DNA of 64,000 nt from NCBI GenBank assembly GCA_018883075.1, contig VEQU01000001.1, positions 1 through 64,000 on the forward strand, given 5' to 3'. This document shows positions 35,970 to 50,871 of this stretch, one piece after another. The position numbers and the translations under genes are program-made. Position 1 is the stretch's first letter. Each line of letters starts with the position of its first letter. The notes beneath the pieces were generated by a model. The model saw only the letters and a list, made by a program, of their open reading frames with translations, was not told where the DNA came from and ran no database searches. Source of the DNA: Mycobacterium sp. (GTDB lineage Bacteria > Actinomycetota > Actinomycetes > Mycobacteriales > Mycobacteriaceae).

Positions 35970-37801
35970 GGTGACTCAGCGTAGGCGTCGGGCGCACGGT
36001 GCTGCGCCGGTGGTTCGGTTCTGCGCGCTCGGTCTGCATGGGGATCCGGTTCGGGGTCTTGTTCGGGGTCCGGGGCCGGATCGGGATCCTCACCGCTGAA
36101 TCGCTCGTCGGTGCCGGGCACGTACCGCCACGGCAGCCGGTTGCGGGTGAGCGCGATGAGCAGCACGGCTATCACGAAGCTCGCCACGGTGGCGTCGACG
36201 ATCTGGAACAGCGCGAACCGGTCTCCGTTGGCGGTGGGCCCGAAGATGCCGACGATCAGGGTGACCGCGATGGCTGCGATGCGGAAGCCCGGCCGCGTCG
36301 CCCACGCGGCCAGCGGGATGATCGCCCAGAGCAGGTACCAGGGTTGCACCACCGGGAACAGCAGCACGGTGGCGCCCAGTGCGACACCGAGTCCGCCGAC
36401 GGGGTGCAACCGCCCCCGCAGCACCGCCAGCAGCAGCCAGGTGACGGTGATGGTGATGATCAGCACACCCATCGCGCGGGTGAGCGAGAGCACGGCGGTG
36501 GTGTGGTCGCCCAGACCCAGCAGGATGCCCACCTGCCCGGTCGCCAGGGCCAGCAGCGTAGGCGGGGACATCCAGCTGCGCACCACGTTGGCGGTACCGA
36601 GGGTGAACAGCCATCCGAACCCCAGACCGCTGATCCAGCCGATGAGCGCCATCACCGCCAGCGACACCGACAGCATCAGCGCACTGGCCGAGAAGAACGC
36701 CTTGACCCCGCCACCCCATCTGCGAGCCAATGCCATCGCAGTAAATCCGAGCGCCAACAGGCCGGGCAATTTCACCTGCGACGACATCGTGATCAGCACG
36801 GCGCCGGCCAGCACTTGGGCCGGCGGAACCCATTCGGCCCACTCGTCGCGGCCGCGCGGCAGTCGCAGTCGCCGGGGCACCAGCGGGCCGGCCTGTGCAC
36901 CCGAGCGCCCAGGGACTCCGTTGATACCCCGCAGCGCGATCTCGGTGCCGGTGAGCATCAGGCCCAGCATCAGGGCTTCGTTGTGGATGCCGGCCACCAG
37001 ATGCATGAGCAGCAGGGGATTCGCGGCGCCCAGCCACAGCGCGGTGACCTCCGCGACGCCGCAGCGGCGCGCCAATCGCGGTGTGGCCCAGACGATCAGC
37101 CCCACTCCGATCAGCACCACGAGGCGATGGCACAGCACGGCGGCGACGATGTTCTCGCCGGTCAATGCGGAGATTCCGCGACCGATCCATAGGAAGAGCG
37201 GCCCGTAGGGCGCCGGCGTCTCACGCCACAGGCTCGGCACCGAGAGGGTGAAGACGTGATCGAGGCCGAGTCCCGGCGCGGGACCGACCTCGTAGGGGTC
37301 CAGGCCGATACGGGCGATCTGGCTCTGCGCCAGATACGAATAGACGTCCTTGCTGTACATCGGCGGTGCGATCAGCAGCGGCACCATCCACAGCAGAAGT
37401 GTGTGGTCTAGTTGGCTGCGCGACATCCGGCGCGGGCCCAGCGCGAAGCGGCCGAGCATCAGCCACGCGAGCGCCATCATCACCGCTCCGGTGGTCGTCA
37501 TGGTGAGCGAGACGGTCTGGATTCGGGAGGGCAGATTGAGCAGCCGCACCCCGAAGGTGGGGTCCTGCACCACCGGACGCGCGCCTGCGCCCAGCGCCCC
37601 GATCCCCATCAGGACGGTCCCGGTGGCGCCGAACAGCCTGGTCCGGCGCATGGCCAGCAGTTCGGTCTTGTTGAGCGGGGAGCCGACGGTGCGCTCATCG
37701 CCGTGCAGACTGGCGATCGAGGAACTCAGCGAAAGCTGGCGGGCAGCCACGGGTGAACTGTAACTGCCTGCACGGATGCCATCGGGCGTCCGAGCGCCCA
37801 C
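35966..37801 (-). CDS. mptB: alpha-(1->6)-mannosyltransferase, polytopic GT-C type (MptB/Rv1459c-like)
   Basis: multi-TM; APPMYSKDVYSYLAQSQIARIGLDPYEVGPAPGLG; position upstream of sufR as in M. tuberculosis; GTG at 37750 is an alternative start. Confidence 0.87.
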   Translation of the reverse strand: MGARTPDGIRAGSYSSPVAARQLSLSSSIASLHGDERTVGSPLNKTELLAMRRTRLFGATGTVLMGIGALGAGARPVVQDPTFGVRLLNLPSRIQTVSLTMTTTGAVMMALAWLMLGRFALGPRRMSRSQLDHTLLLWMVPLLIAPPMYSKDVYSYLAQSQIARIGLDPYEVGPAPGLGLDHVFTLSVPSLWRETPAPYGPLFLWIGRGISALTGENIVAAVLCHRLVVLIGVGLIVWATPRLARRCGVAEVTALWLGAANPLLLMHLVAGIHNEALMLGLMLTGTEIALRGINGVPGRSGAQAGPLVPRRLRLPRGRDEWAEWVPPAQVLAGAVLITMSSQVKLPGLLALGFTAMALARRWGGGVKAFFSASALMLSVSLAVMALIGWISGLGFGWLFTLGTANVVRSWMSPPTLLALATGQVGILLGLGDHTTAVLSLTRAMGVLIITITVTWLLLAVLRGRLHPVGGLGVALGATVLLFPVVQPWYLLWAIIPLAAWATRPGFRIAAIAVTLIVGIFGPTANGDRFALFQIVDATVASFVIAVLLIALTRNRLPWRYVPGTDERFSGEDPDPAPDPEQDPEPDPHADRARRTEPPAQHRAPDAYAESP

Positions 37802-37868
37802 ACCAGGGACTTAGGCACCGGGGCTTAGGTGAGGATGCCCTTGCTAGACCGGGTTCTCGAATTGCGAC

Positions 37869-37883
37869 ACACTGATGTTGTGA
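37869..37883 (+). promoter_or_regulatory. candidate SufR operator ACACT-N5-TGTGA
   Basis: acactgatgttgtga; matches the motif recalled for M. tuberculosis SufR; overlaps the candidate GTG start at 37880. Confidence 0.5.
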
Positions 37884-38635
37884 AATTCCAGTCCGCCTCC
37901 TCGCCGGTGCCCGTCACCGTGTCGGCGCAGGACAGCGCGACGCGGCGGGAGATCGTCCGCCTGCTGCTCGAGTCCGGCTCCATCACCGCCGCCGAGGTCG
38001 GCGGCAAACTCGGGATTTCCCCCACCGGGGTACGCCGGCACCTCGAGGCTCTGTGCGATGACGGCGACGCGGAGGCCCAACCGGCCGCCGCCTGGCAGCA
38101 TGCCGGGCGCGGGCGTCCGGCCAAGCGCTACCGGCTGACCGCAGCCGGCCGCGCCAAACTGGAACACACCTACGACGACCTGGCATCGGCTGCGATCCGC
38201 CAGTTGCGCGAGATCGGCGGCGACGAGGCGGTTCGCTCGTTCGCGCGGCGCCGTATCGAGTCGATCCTGGCCGGGGTGCCGGTGGTGGCCTCCGGTGACC
38301 AGGACGCGGTCGAAGACGCCGCCGAGCGGGTGGCCGATGCGCTGACCCAGGCCGGTTATGCGACCACGGCGACCAGGGTCGGCGGCCCGGTCGGCGGTAT
38401 CGAGATCTGCCAGCACCACTGCCCGGTCTCCGGAGTCGCCGAGGAATTCCCGGAGTTGTGCGAGGCGGAGCAGCAGGCGATCTCCGAAGTGCTGGGAACG
38501 CACGTTCAACGGCTGGCGTCCATCGCCAACGGCGACTGCGCCTGCACCACCCATGTGCCGCTGACCCTGACCATTGGCGGAGCACCCGACAAGCAGCCCG
38601 ATGAGAACACCGACACACAAGGAGCGTCGTCATGA
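37880..38635 (+). CDS. sufR: Fe-S cluster-dependent transcriptional regulator SufR
   Basis: [34 protein letters not shown], Cys-rich C-terminus ([24 protein letters not shown]); upstream ATG 37829/37835 also possible. Confidence 0.9.
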   Translation: MKFQSASSPVPVTVSAQDSATRREIVRLLLESGSITAAEVGGKLGISPTGVRRHLEALCDDGDAEAQPAAAWQHAGRGRPAKRYRLTAAGRAKLEHTYDDLASAAIRQLREIGGDEAVRSFARRRIESILAGVPVVASGDQDAVEDAAERVADALTQAGYATTATRVGGPVGGIEICQHHCPVSGVAEEFPELCEAEQQAISEVLGTHVQRLASIANGDCACTTHVPLTLTIGGAPDKQPDENTDTQGASS

Positions 38636-40065
38636 CGACCACCCCGGACACCCGGCCCCTGAGCCAGGAGGAGACGATCGCCTCACTCGGTCGCTACGGC
38701 TACGGCTGGGCGGACGCCGACGTCGCGGGCGCAAGCGCGCAGCGCGGTCTCTCCGAGGCGGTGGTCCGCGACATCTCGGCTAAGAAGAGCGAGCCGGAAT
38801 GGATGCTCGATATCCGGCTTCGGGCGTTGCGCACCTTCGAGAAGAAGCCGATGCCCAACTGGGGTTCGGACCTCGGCGGCATCGACTTCGACAACATCAA
38901 GTACTTCGTGCGCTCCACCGAGAAGCAGGCGACGTCGTGGGAGGAACTCCCCGAGGACATCAAGAACACCTACGACCGCCTCGGTATCCCGGAGGCCGAG
39001 AAGCAGCGTCTGGTCGCCGGTGTGGCGGCTCAGTACGAGTCGGAGGTCGTGTACCACCAGATCCGGGAGGACCTGGAGGCCCAGGGCGTCATCTTCCTGG
39101 ATACCGATACCGGCCTGCGGGAGCACCCGGAGATCTTCCAGCAGTACTTCGGCACCGTGATCCCGGCAGGCGACAACAAGTTCTCCGCCCTCAACACCGC
39201 GGTGTGGTCGGGCGGCTCCTTCATCTACGTTCCGCCGGGCGTGCACGTCGACATCCCACTGCAGGCCTACTTCCGGATCAACACCGAGAACATGGGCCAG
39301 TTCGAGCGGACCCTCATCATCGCCGACGAGGGTTCCTACATCCACTACGTGGAGGGGTGCACCGCTCCGATTTACAAGAGTGACTCGCTGCACTCGGCAG
39401 TGGTGGAGATCGTTGTCAAACCCCATGCCCGCGTGCGGTATACGACGATCCAGAACTGGTCGAACAATGTCTACAACCTGGTGACGAAGCGTGCGCGCGC
39501 GGAAGCGGGCGCCACCATGGAGTGGATCGACGGCAACATCGGATCCAAGGTCACCATGAAGTACCCCGCGGTGTGGATGACCGGCGAGCACGCAAAGGGC
39601 GAGGTGCTGTCGGTGGCGTTCGCCGGCGAGGGTCAGCATCAGGACACCGGGGCCAAGATGCTGCACTTGGCGCCGAACACCTCGAGCAACATCGTGTCCA
39701 AATCGGTGGCTCGTGGCGGCGGCCGCGCCTCGTATCGCGGACTGGTTCAGGTCAACAAGGGTGCGCAGGGTTCGCGCTCCAGTGTGAAGTGCGACGCGCT
39801 GCTGGTGGATAACGTCAGCCGCAGCGACACCTATCCCTATGTCGACATCCGTGAGGACGACGTCACCATGGGGCACGAGGCCACCGTCTCCAAGGTCAGC
39901 GAGGATCAGCTGTTCTACCTGATGAGCCGCGGCCTGACCGAGGACGAGGCGATGGCGATGGTGGTGCGCGGCTTCGTCGAGCCGATCGCCAAGGAGCTGC
40001 CGATGGAGTACGCCCTGGAGCTCAACCGGCTGATCGAACTGCAGATGGAAGGCGCGGTCGGATAG
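38632..40065 (+). CDS. sufB: Fe-S cluster assembly protein SufB (477 aa, no intein)
   Basis: [62 protein letters not shown]. Confidence 0.96.
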   Translation: MTTTPDTRPLSQEETIASLGRYGYGWADADVAGASAQRGLSEAVVRDISAKKSEPEWMLDIRLRALRTFEKKPMPNWGSDLGGIDFDNIKYFVRSTEKQATSWEELPEDIKNTYDRLGIPEAEKQRLVAGVAAQYESEVVYHQIREDLEAQGVIFLDTDTGLREHPEIFQQYFGTVIPAGDNKFSALNTAVWSGGSFIYVPPGVHVDIPLQAYFRINTENMGQFERTLIIADEGSYIHYVEGCTAPIYKSDSLHSAVVEIVVKPHARVRYTTIQNWSNNVYNLVTKRARAEAGATMEWIDGNIGSKVTMKYPAVWMTGEHAKGEVLSVAFAGEGQHQDTGAKMLHLAPNTSSNIVSKSVARGGGRASYRGLVQVNKGAQGSRSSVKCDALLVDNVSRSDTYPYVDIREDDVTMGHEATVSKVSEDQLFYLMSRGLTEDEAMAMVVRGFVEPIAKELPMEYALELNRLIELQMEGAVG

Positions 40066-41276
40066 TGACGAATTCTGCGGTGGCTGCCGTCAACAACGAT
40101 TCACAGTTGGCCTCCGCCAACAAGGGAGAGCAGTTCAGCTCGTTCGACGTCAATGCGTTCGAGGTGCCTGGCGGGCGCGACGAACTGTGGCGGTTCACCC
40201 CGCTCAAGCGCCTGCGCGGCCTGCACGACGGCGGTGCGACGAAGTCCGGGCAGGCCCGCATCACCGTCTCAGAGCAGGCCGGTGTCACGACCGAAATCGT
40301 CGCGCGCGCAGATGAACGTCTCGGCGAGGCGGGTGTTCCCGCCGATCGTGTAGCAGCCCCGGCGTTCTCGGCCTTCGACACCGCTACCGTCGTTACGATC
40401 GCACGCGGCGCCCACACCCAGATGCCGGTGGAGATCACCGTCGACGGACCCGGAACGGGACGCGTCGCCTACGGCCACCTGCAGGTCAGGGTGGAGGAGA
40501 CCGCCGAGGCCGTCGTGGTCGTCGACCTTCGCGGCAGCGGAACCTACGCCGACAACGTCGAACTCGTCGTGGGTGACGCCGCACGACTGACGGTGGTGTG
40601 GATCGCCGACTGGGCCGACGACATGGTGCACCTCAGCGCCCAGCACGCCCGCCTCGGCAGGGATGCGGTTCTGCGCCACATCGCCGTCACTCTCGGCGGT
40701 GAGGTGGTGCGGATGTCCGCCACGGTGCGCTATGACGCTCCCGGCGGTGACGCGGAACTGCTGGGCCTCTACTTCGCCGACGCCGGCCAGCACCAGGAGT
40801 CGCGTCTGCTGGTCGATCACTCCCAGCCGAACTGCCGGTCCAACGTGCTCTACAAGGGGGCGTTACAGGGCGATCCGACATCGTCGAAGCCCGACGCGCA
40901 CACCGTATGGATCGGCGACGTTCTGATCCGCGCGGAGGCGCTGGGCACCGACACCTTCGAGGTCAATCGCAATCTGGTGCTCACCGACGGCGCTCGCGCC
41001 GACTCGGTGCCCAACCTGGAGATCGAGACCGGTGAGATCCTCGGCGCCGGGCATGCCAGCGCCACCGGGCGCTTCGACGACGAGCAACTGTTCTACCTGC
41101 AGGCTCGCGGCATTCCCGAGGAGCAGGCCCGCCGCCTGGTGGTCCGCGGGTTCTTCGGCGAGATCATCTCCAAGATCGCCGTCCCCGCCATCCGCGACCG
41201 TCTGACCGACGCCATCGAGCACGAATTGGCTCTCGCCGAGTCAAAAACCGGCCCCGAACCGAAAGCGAACGCATGA
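40065..41276 (+). CDS. sufD: Fe-S cluster assembly protein SufD
   Basis: NCRSNVLYKGALQGDPTSSK, ILGAGHASATGRFDDEQLFYLQARGIPEEQARRLVVRGFF. Confidence 0.95.
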   Translation: MTNSAVAAVNNDSQLASANKGEQFSSFDVNAFEVPGGRDELWRFTPLKRLRGLHDGGATKSGQARITVSEQAGVTTEIVARADERLGEAGVPADRVAAPAFSAFDTATVVTIARGAHTQMPVEITVDGPGTGRVAYGHLQVRVEETAEAVVVVDLRGSGTYADNVELVVGDAARLTVVWIADWADDMVHLSAQHARLGRDAVLRHIAVTLGGEVVRMSATVRYDAPGGDAELLGLYFADAGQHQESRLLVDHSQPNCRSNVLYKGALQGDPTSSKPDAHTVWIGDVLIRAEALGTDTFEVNRNLVLTDGARADSVPNLEIETGEILGAGHASATGRFDDEQLFYLQARGIPEEQARRLVVRGFFGEIISKIAVPAIRDRLTDAIEHELALAESKTGPEPKANA

Positions 41277-42037
41277 GCACACTCGAGATCAAGGATCTGC
41301 ACGCCTGTGTCACTACCCCTGAGGGCAGCGAGAAGGAGATCCTCAAGGGCGTCAACCTGACGGTGAAGTCGGGCGAGACCCACGCCGTGATGGGCCCCAA
41401 CGGATCGGGCAAGTCGACGCTGTCGTATGCGATCGCCGGGCATCCCAAGTACACCATCACCTCCGGGTCGATCACCCTCGACGGTGAAGACGTGTTGGAG
41501 ATGAGCGTCGACGAACGCGCCCGCGCCGGACTGTTTCTGGCCATGCAGTACCCGGTCGAGGTGCCCGGCGTGTCGATGTCCAACTTCCTGCGCACGGCGG
41601 CCACCGCGGTCCGTGGTGAGGCGCCCAAGCTGCGGCACTGGGTCAAGGAGGTCAAGGCTGCGATGGCCGATCTCGACATCGACCCGCAGTTCGCCGAACG
41701 CAGCGTCAACGAGGGTTTCTCCGGCGGCGAGAAGAAGCGCCACGAGATCCTGCAGTTGGGTCTACTCAAGCCCAAGATCGCGATCCTCGACGAGACCGAC
41801 TCCGGGTTGGACGTCGACGCGCTGCGGGTGGTCAGCGAGGGCGTCAACCGGTTCGCCGAGACCGAACGTGCCGGCGTGCTGCTGATCACCCACTACACCC
41901 GCATCCTGCGCTACATCCATCCGCAGTTCGTGCACGTCTTCGTCGACGGCCGCATCGTCGAGTCCGGCGGCCCGGAACTGGCGGATGAACTCGAGGAGAA
42001 CGGCTATGTGCGGTTCACCCGGGCGACAGCATCCTGA
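41273..42037 (+). CDS. sufC: Fe-S cluster assembly ATPase SufC
   Basis: GPNGSGKSTLSYAIAGHPKY, FSGGEKKRHEILQLGLL, LDETDSGLDVDALRVV. Confidence 0.96.
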   Translation: MSTLEIKDLHACVTTPEGSEKEILKGVNLTVKSGETHAVMGPNGSGKSTLSYAIAGHPKYTITSGSITLDGEDVLEMSVDERARAGLFLAMQYPVEVPGVSMSNFLRTAATAVRGEAPKLRHWVKEVKAAMADLDIDPQFAERSVNEGFSGGEKKRHEILQLGLLKPKIAILDETDSGLDVDALRVVSEGVNRFAETERAGVLLITHYTRILRYIHPQFVHVFVDGRIVESGGPELADELEENGYVRFTRATAS

Positions 42038-43303
<1,266 letters not shown>

Positions 43304-43306
43304 GGC

Positions 43307-43768
43307 GTGCGACTCGAGCAGATCTACCAGGATGTGATCCTGGACCACTACAAACACCCCCACCACCGCGGCCTTCGGCACCCGTTCAATGCCGAGGTGC
43401 ATCACGTCAACCCCACCTGCGGGGACGAGGTCACCTTGCGGGTCGCGCTCTCCGACGACGGCGAGACGGTCGACGACGTCTCTTACGACGGGCAGGGCTG
43501 TTCGATCAGTCAGGCGGCGACCTCGGTGCTGACGGACCTGGTGATCGGACAGACCGTTGGCGACGCGCTCAAGATGGTCGCCGCATTCAGCGAGATGGTG
43601 TCCTCACGCGGAACCATCGACGGCGACGAGAATCTGCTCGGCGACGCCATCGCCTTCGCCGGCGTCTCGAAGTACCCGGCACGGGTGAAGTGCGCACTGC
43701 TGGGCTGGTTCGCATTCAAAGACGCGGTGGCCAGGGCATCCTGCCGACACGACCTGGAGGAGAAGTGA
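43307..43768 (+). CDS. sufU: Fe-S cluster scaffold / sulfurtransferase SufU
   Basis: VILDHYKHPHHRG, NPTCGDEVTLRV, YDGQGCSISQAATSVLTD. Confidence 0.95.
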   Translation: MRLEQIYQDVILDHYKHPHHRGLRHPFNAEVHHVNPTCGDEVTLRVALSDDGETVDDVSYDGQGCSISQAATSVLTDLVIGQTVGDALKMVAAFSEMVSSRGTIDGDENLLGDAIAFAGVSKYPARVKCALLGWFAFKDAVARASCRHDLEEK

Positions 43769-44106
43769 CCGACACGACATCCGATGACCTGCTCGCCGAC
43801 CTCGAAGAGGCCATGCGTGACGTCGTGGACCCCGAACTGGGCATCAACGTCGTCGACCTCGGACTGGTCTACGGGATCAACGTCGAGAAGGGTGAATCCG
43901 GAACGGCGGCCCTGATCGATATGACGCTGACATCGGCCGCCTGCCCGCTCACCGACGTCATCGAGGATCAGACGCTCAACGCCCTGGTGGGGCCCGGCCT
44001 GGTGGACGAGGTCAAGATCACCTGGGTGTGGAATCCGCCCTGGGGGCCGGACAAGATCACCGACGACGGCCGCGATCAGCTGCGCGCGCTGGGGTTCACC
44101 GTCTGA
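43765..44106 (+). CDS. sufT: MIP18/DUF59 family Fe-S assembly protein SufT
   Basis: VTDTTSDDLLADLEEAMRDVVDPELGINVVDLGLVYG, MTLTSAACPLTDVIEDQ; GTG at 43765. Confidence 0.92.
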   Translation: MTDTTSDDLLADLEEAMRDVVDPELGINVVDLGLVYGINVEKGESGTAALIDMTLTSAACPLTDVIEDQTLNALVGPGLVDEVKITWVWNPPWGPDKITDDGRDQLRALGFTV

Positions 44107-44159
44107 AGACGCACACCGGCTCGGGAACAAGACCGCCCGCCTGAGACGTTGGCGCTGGT

Positions 44160-44522
44160 ATGGCAACCCGTGACCTGACCGTCGACGACTTCAATGACAC
44201 GATCACCGGCAACGACATCGTGCTGGTGGATTTCTGGGCCTCCTGGTGCGGCCCGTGCCGCGCCTTCGCGCCGACCTTCACCGCCTCCTCGGAGAAGCAC
44301 CCCGACATCGTGTTCGGCAAGGTCGACACCGAGGCCCAGGAGCAGCTCGCCCAGGCCGCCGAGATCCGGGCCATTCCGACCCTGATGGCGTTCAAGAACG
44401 GCCACCTGGTGTTCAACCAGGCGGGTGCCCTGCCCCCGGCCGCCCTGGAAGACCTGATCCAGCAGGTGCGTGACTTCGATCTCGACGCCGCGGCGGCGGA
44501 TCGGTCCACGACCGACCTCTGA
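44160..44522 (+). CDS. thioredoxin
   Basis: VLVDFWASWCGPCRAFAPTF (WCGPC active site), 120 aa. Confidence 0.94.
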   Translation: MATRDLTVDDFNDTITGNDIVLVDFWASWCGPCRAFAPTFTASSEKHPDIVFGKVDTEAQEQLAQAAEIRAIPTLMAFKNGHLVFNQAGALPPAALEDLIQQVRDFDLDAAAADRSTTDL

Positions 44523-44549
44523 GGTCAACGCACGCGATAGCGTGCAACC

Positions 44550-45368
44550 GTGAGTCAGTCCGGATTCGTCCTCGTCGACCGTCCCGCGCCGCATGTGGCC
44601 CTGGTCACCCTGAACAGGCCGGAGCGGATGAACTCGATGGCCTTCGACGTCATGGTCCCACTCCGCGACGCCCTCGCCGAGATCACCTATGACAACGACG
44701 TCCGCGTCGTCGTGCTCACCGGCGCCGGCCGCGGGTTCTCCTCCGGCGCCGATCACAAGTCGGCCGGCGCGGTGCCCCACGTGGACGGCCTCACCCGCCC
44801 CACCTATGCGCTGCGATCGATGGAGATCCTCGACGAGGTGATCCTGGCGATGCGCCGCCTGCACCAGCCGATCATCGCCGCGGTCAACGGCGCCGCCATC
44901 GGCGGCGGGCTGTGTCTGGCCCTGGCCGCCGACATAAGAGTCGCCGCGCATGACGCTTACTTCCGGGCGGCCGGCATCAACAACGGCCTGACGGCAAGTG
45001 AACTGGGATTGAGTTATCTGCTGCCCCGGGCCATCGGATCCTCCCGGGCCTTCGAGATCATGCTCACCGGCCGCGATGTGGATGCGCTCGAGGCGGAACG
45101 AATCGGACTGGTGTCCCGGCAGGTCCCGGCTGACGACTTGCTGCCCGCGTGCTTCGAGATGGCCGCCCGGATCGCGGCCTTCTCCCGGCCGGGCACCGAA
45201 TTGACCAAGCGCACGCTGTGGACCGGACTGGACGCCAGTACCCTGGAGGGGCACATGCAGGCCGAGGGCCTCGGGCAGCTCTACGTGCGCCTGCTCACCG
45301 CCAATTTCGAAGAGGCGGTCGCCGCGCGCGCCGCGAAGCGGGCTCCGGTCTTCACCGACGACAAGTAG
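44550..45368 (+). CDS. enoyl-CoA hydratase/isomerase (EchA12-like)
   Basis: VALVTLNRPERMNSMAFDVM, FSSGADHKSAG, NGAAIGGGLCLALAADIRVAA. Confidence 0.9.
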   Translation: MSQSGFVLVDRPAPHVALVTLNRPERMNSMAFDVMVPLRDALAEITYDNDVRVVVLTGAGRGFSSGADHKSAGAVPHVDGLTRPTYALRSMEILDEVILAMRRLHQPIIAAVNGAAIGGGLCLALAADIRVAAHDAYFRAAGINNGLTASELGLSYLLPRAIGSSRAFEIMLTGRDVDALEAERIGLVSRQVPADDLLPACFEMAARIAAFSRPGTELTKRTLWTGLDASTLEGHMQAEGLGQLYVRLLTANFEEAVAARAAKRAPVFTDDK

Positions 45369-45379
45369 CCGAGTTCACG

Positions 45380-47008
<1,629 letters not shown>

Positions 47009-47012
47009 CGGG

Positions 47013-47057
47013 TTTCGGTGCGCTCGCGTGCGCTGAGCGCTCGCTGGCGCACCGAAA
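47013..47057. terminator. inverted-repeat terminator between convergent ABC-F and acn
   Basis: tttcggtgcgc (47013-47023) / gcgcaccgaaa (47047-47057), 11-bp perfect stem, 23-nt loop. Confidence 0.7.
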
Positions 47058-47060
47058 TCG

Positions 47061-50000
<2,940 letters not shown>

Positions 50001-50119
50001 CTAGTGGTGGGCGAGTGCTGTTCATCGGGGGGTTCACTGCCGCATCCCTGGTAACAGTCTGGTCCTGTCCGGCGCGTGATGCCACCATCGGATTCCGCCC
50101 AGCGGTACCGTCGAGGATC

Positions 50120-50680
50120 GTGACGGCACCGCACATTCCGGCCTACATCCCGGTCGAGGTCTGCAGTGCGGTCGGGCTGCCGGTCACCGCGTCGCTGGAC
50201 ACCTGCATGGACCGGGTCGGCGCCGACGTCGCGGCCGATGGTGTGGCGGCTCCGTCCGTCGATGTGGCGGGACTACAGCGCGTCGTCGCCGACGCCGGCA
50301 ATCGTGGGGTTGACCTCAAGGTGGTCGTTCTGGAGAAGAGCCCCCCGATCGACACCCCGCTGCGCGATATCGCCACTCAGATCGGGCAGCAGCACCCCGA
50401 CTCCACGGTGCTGGTCCTCAGCCCGGGCTGGGCCGGCACCTACAGCACCACCTACGACCGGGTGTTGCTCGAAGCGGGGCAGGACGTCGCCAAGACGGCG
50501 CCCAATCCGGTGCAGGGCGCACAGAATTTCGTCGATCAGTTGAACGCCCCGATTTTCCCCTGGACGGCATTCACTATAGGACTCGTCATCGCGGTCGCGG
50601 GAGCTGTTGCGGCCACCCGGATTCTGCAACGGCTAGCAAACCGCCGCGAGGGGGGTAAAACCACCGCTGAACAGCGGTGA
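50120..50680 (+). CDS. Rv1476-like membrane protein
   Basis: VTAPHIPAYIPVEVCSAVGLPVTASLDTC...FTIGLVIAVAGAVAATRILQRL (single C-terminal TM); GTG at 50120. Confidence 0.8.
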   Translation: MTAPHIPAYIPVEVCSAVGLPVTASLDTCMDRVGADVAADGVAAPSVDVAGLQRVVADAGNRGVDLKVVVLEKSPPIDTPLRDIATQIGQQHPDSTVLVLSPGWAGTYSTTYDRVLLEAGQDVAKTAPNPVQGAQNFVDQLNAPIFPWTAFTIGLVIAVAGAVAATRILQRLANRREGGKTTAEQR

Positions 50681-50715
50681 CGGTGATCTTTGGCAAGTGC
50701 CTAAGATCACCGTCA
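50662..50715 (+). terminator. two consecutive hairpins at the 3' end of the Rv1476-like gene
   Basis: caccgctg-aa-cagcggtg (50662-50679), then tgacggtgatctt (50678-50690) / aagatcaccgtca (50703-50715), 13-bp perfect stem overlapping the stop codon. Confidence 0.7.
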
Positions 50716-50871
50716 GGTCACATATCTCGAATTACAAAACTGTAATTCTTGCCTCCAGTTTCTGCTGCGACCAATGTGGCTTACGGTGCAACTGTCACCA
50801 ATGGTGTTGAAGTGGCTCAAGCGACTTGAGTTACTGGTGTGACATTCCGTGAGTTGAGGAGTCAGAGTCGT

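Noticed and set aside
35999-37192. 397-aa plus-strand ORF antisense to mptB
   Set aside because: Gln/His/Arg-rich antisense frame of a membrane protein; no supporting features.
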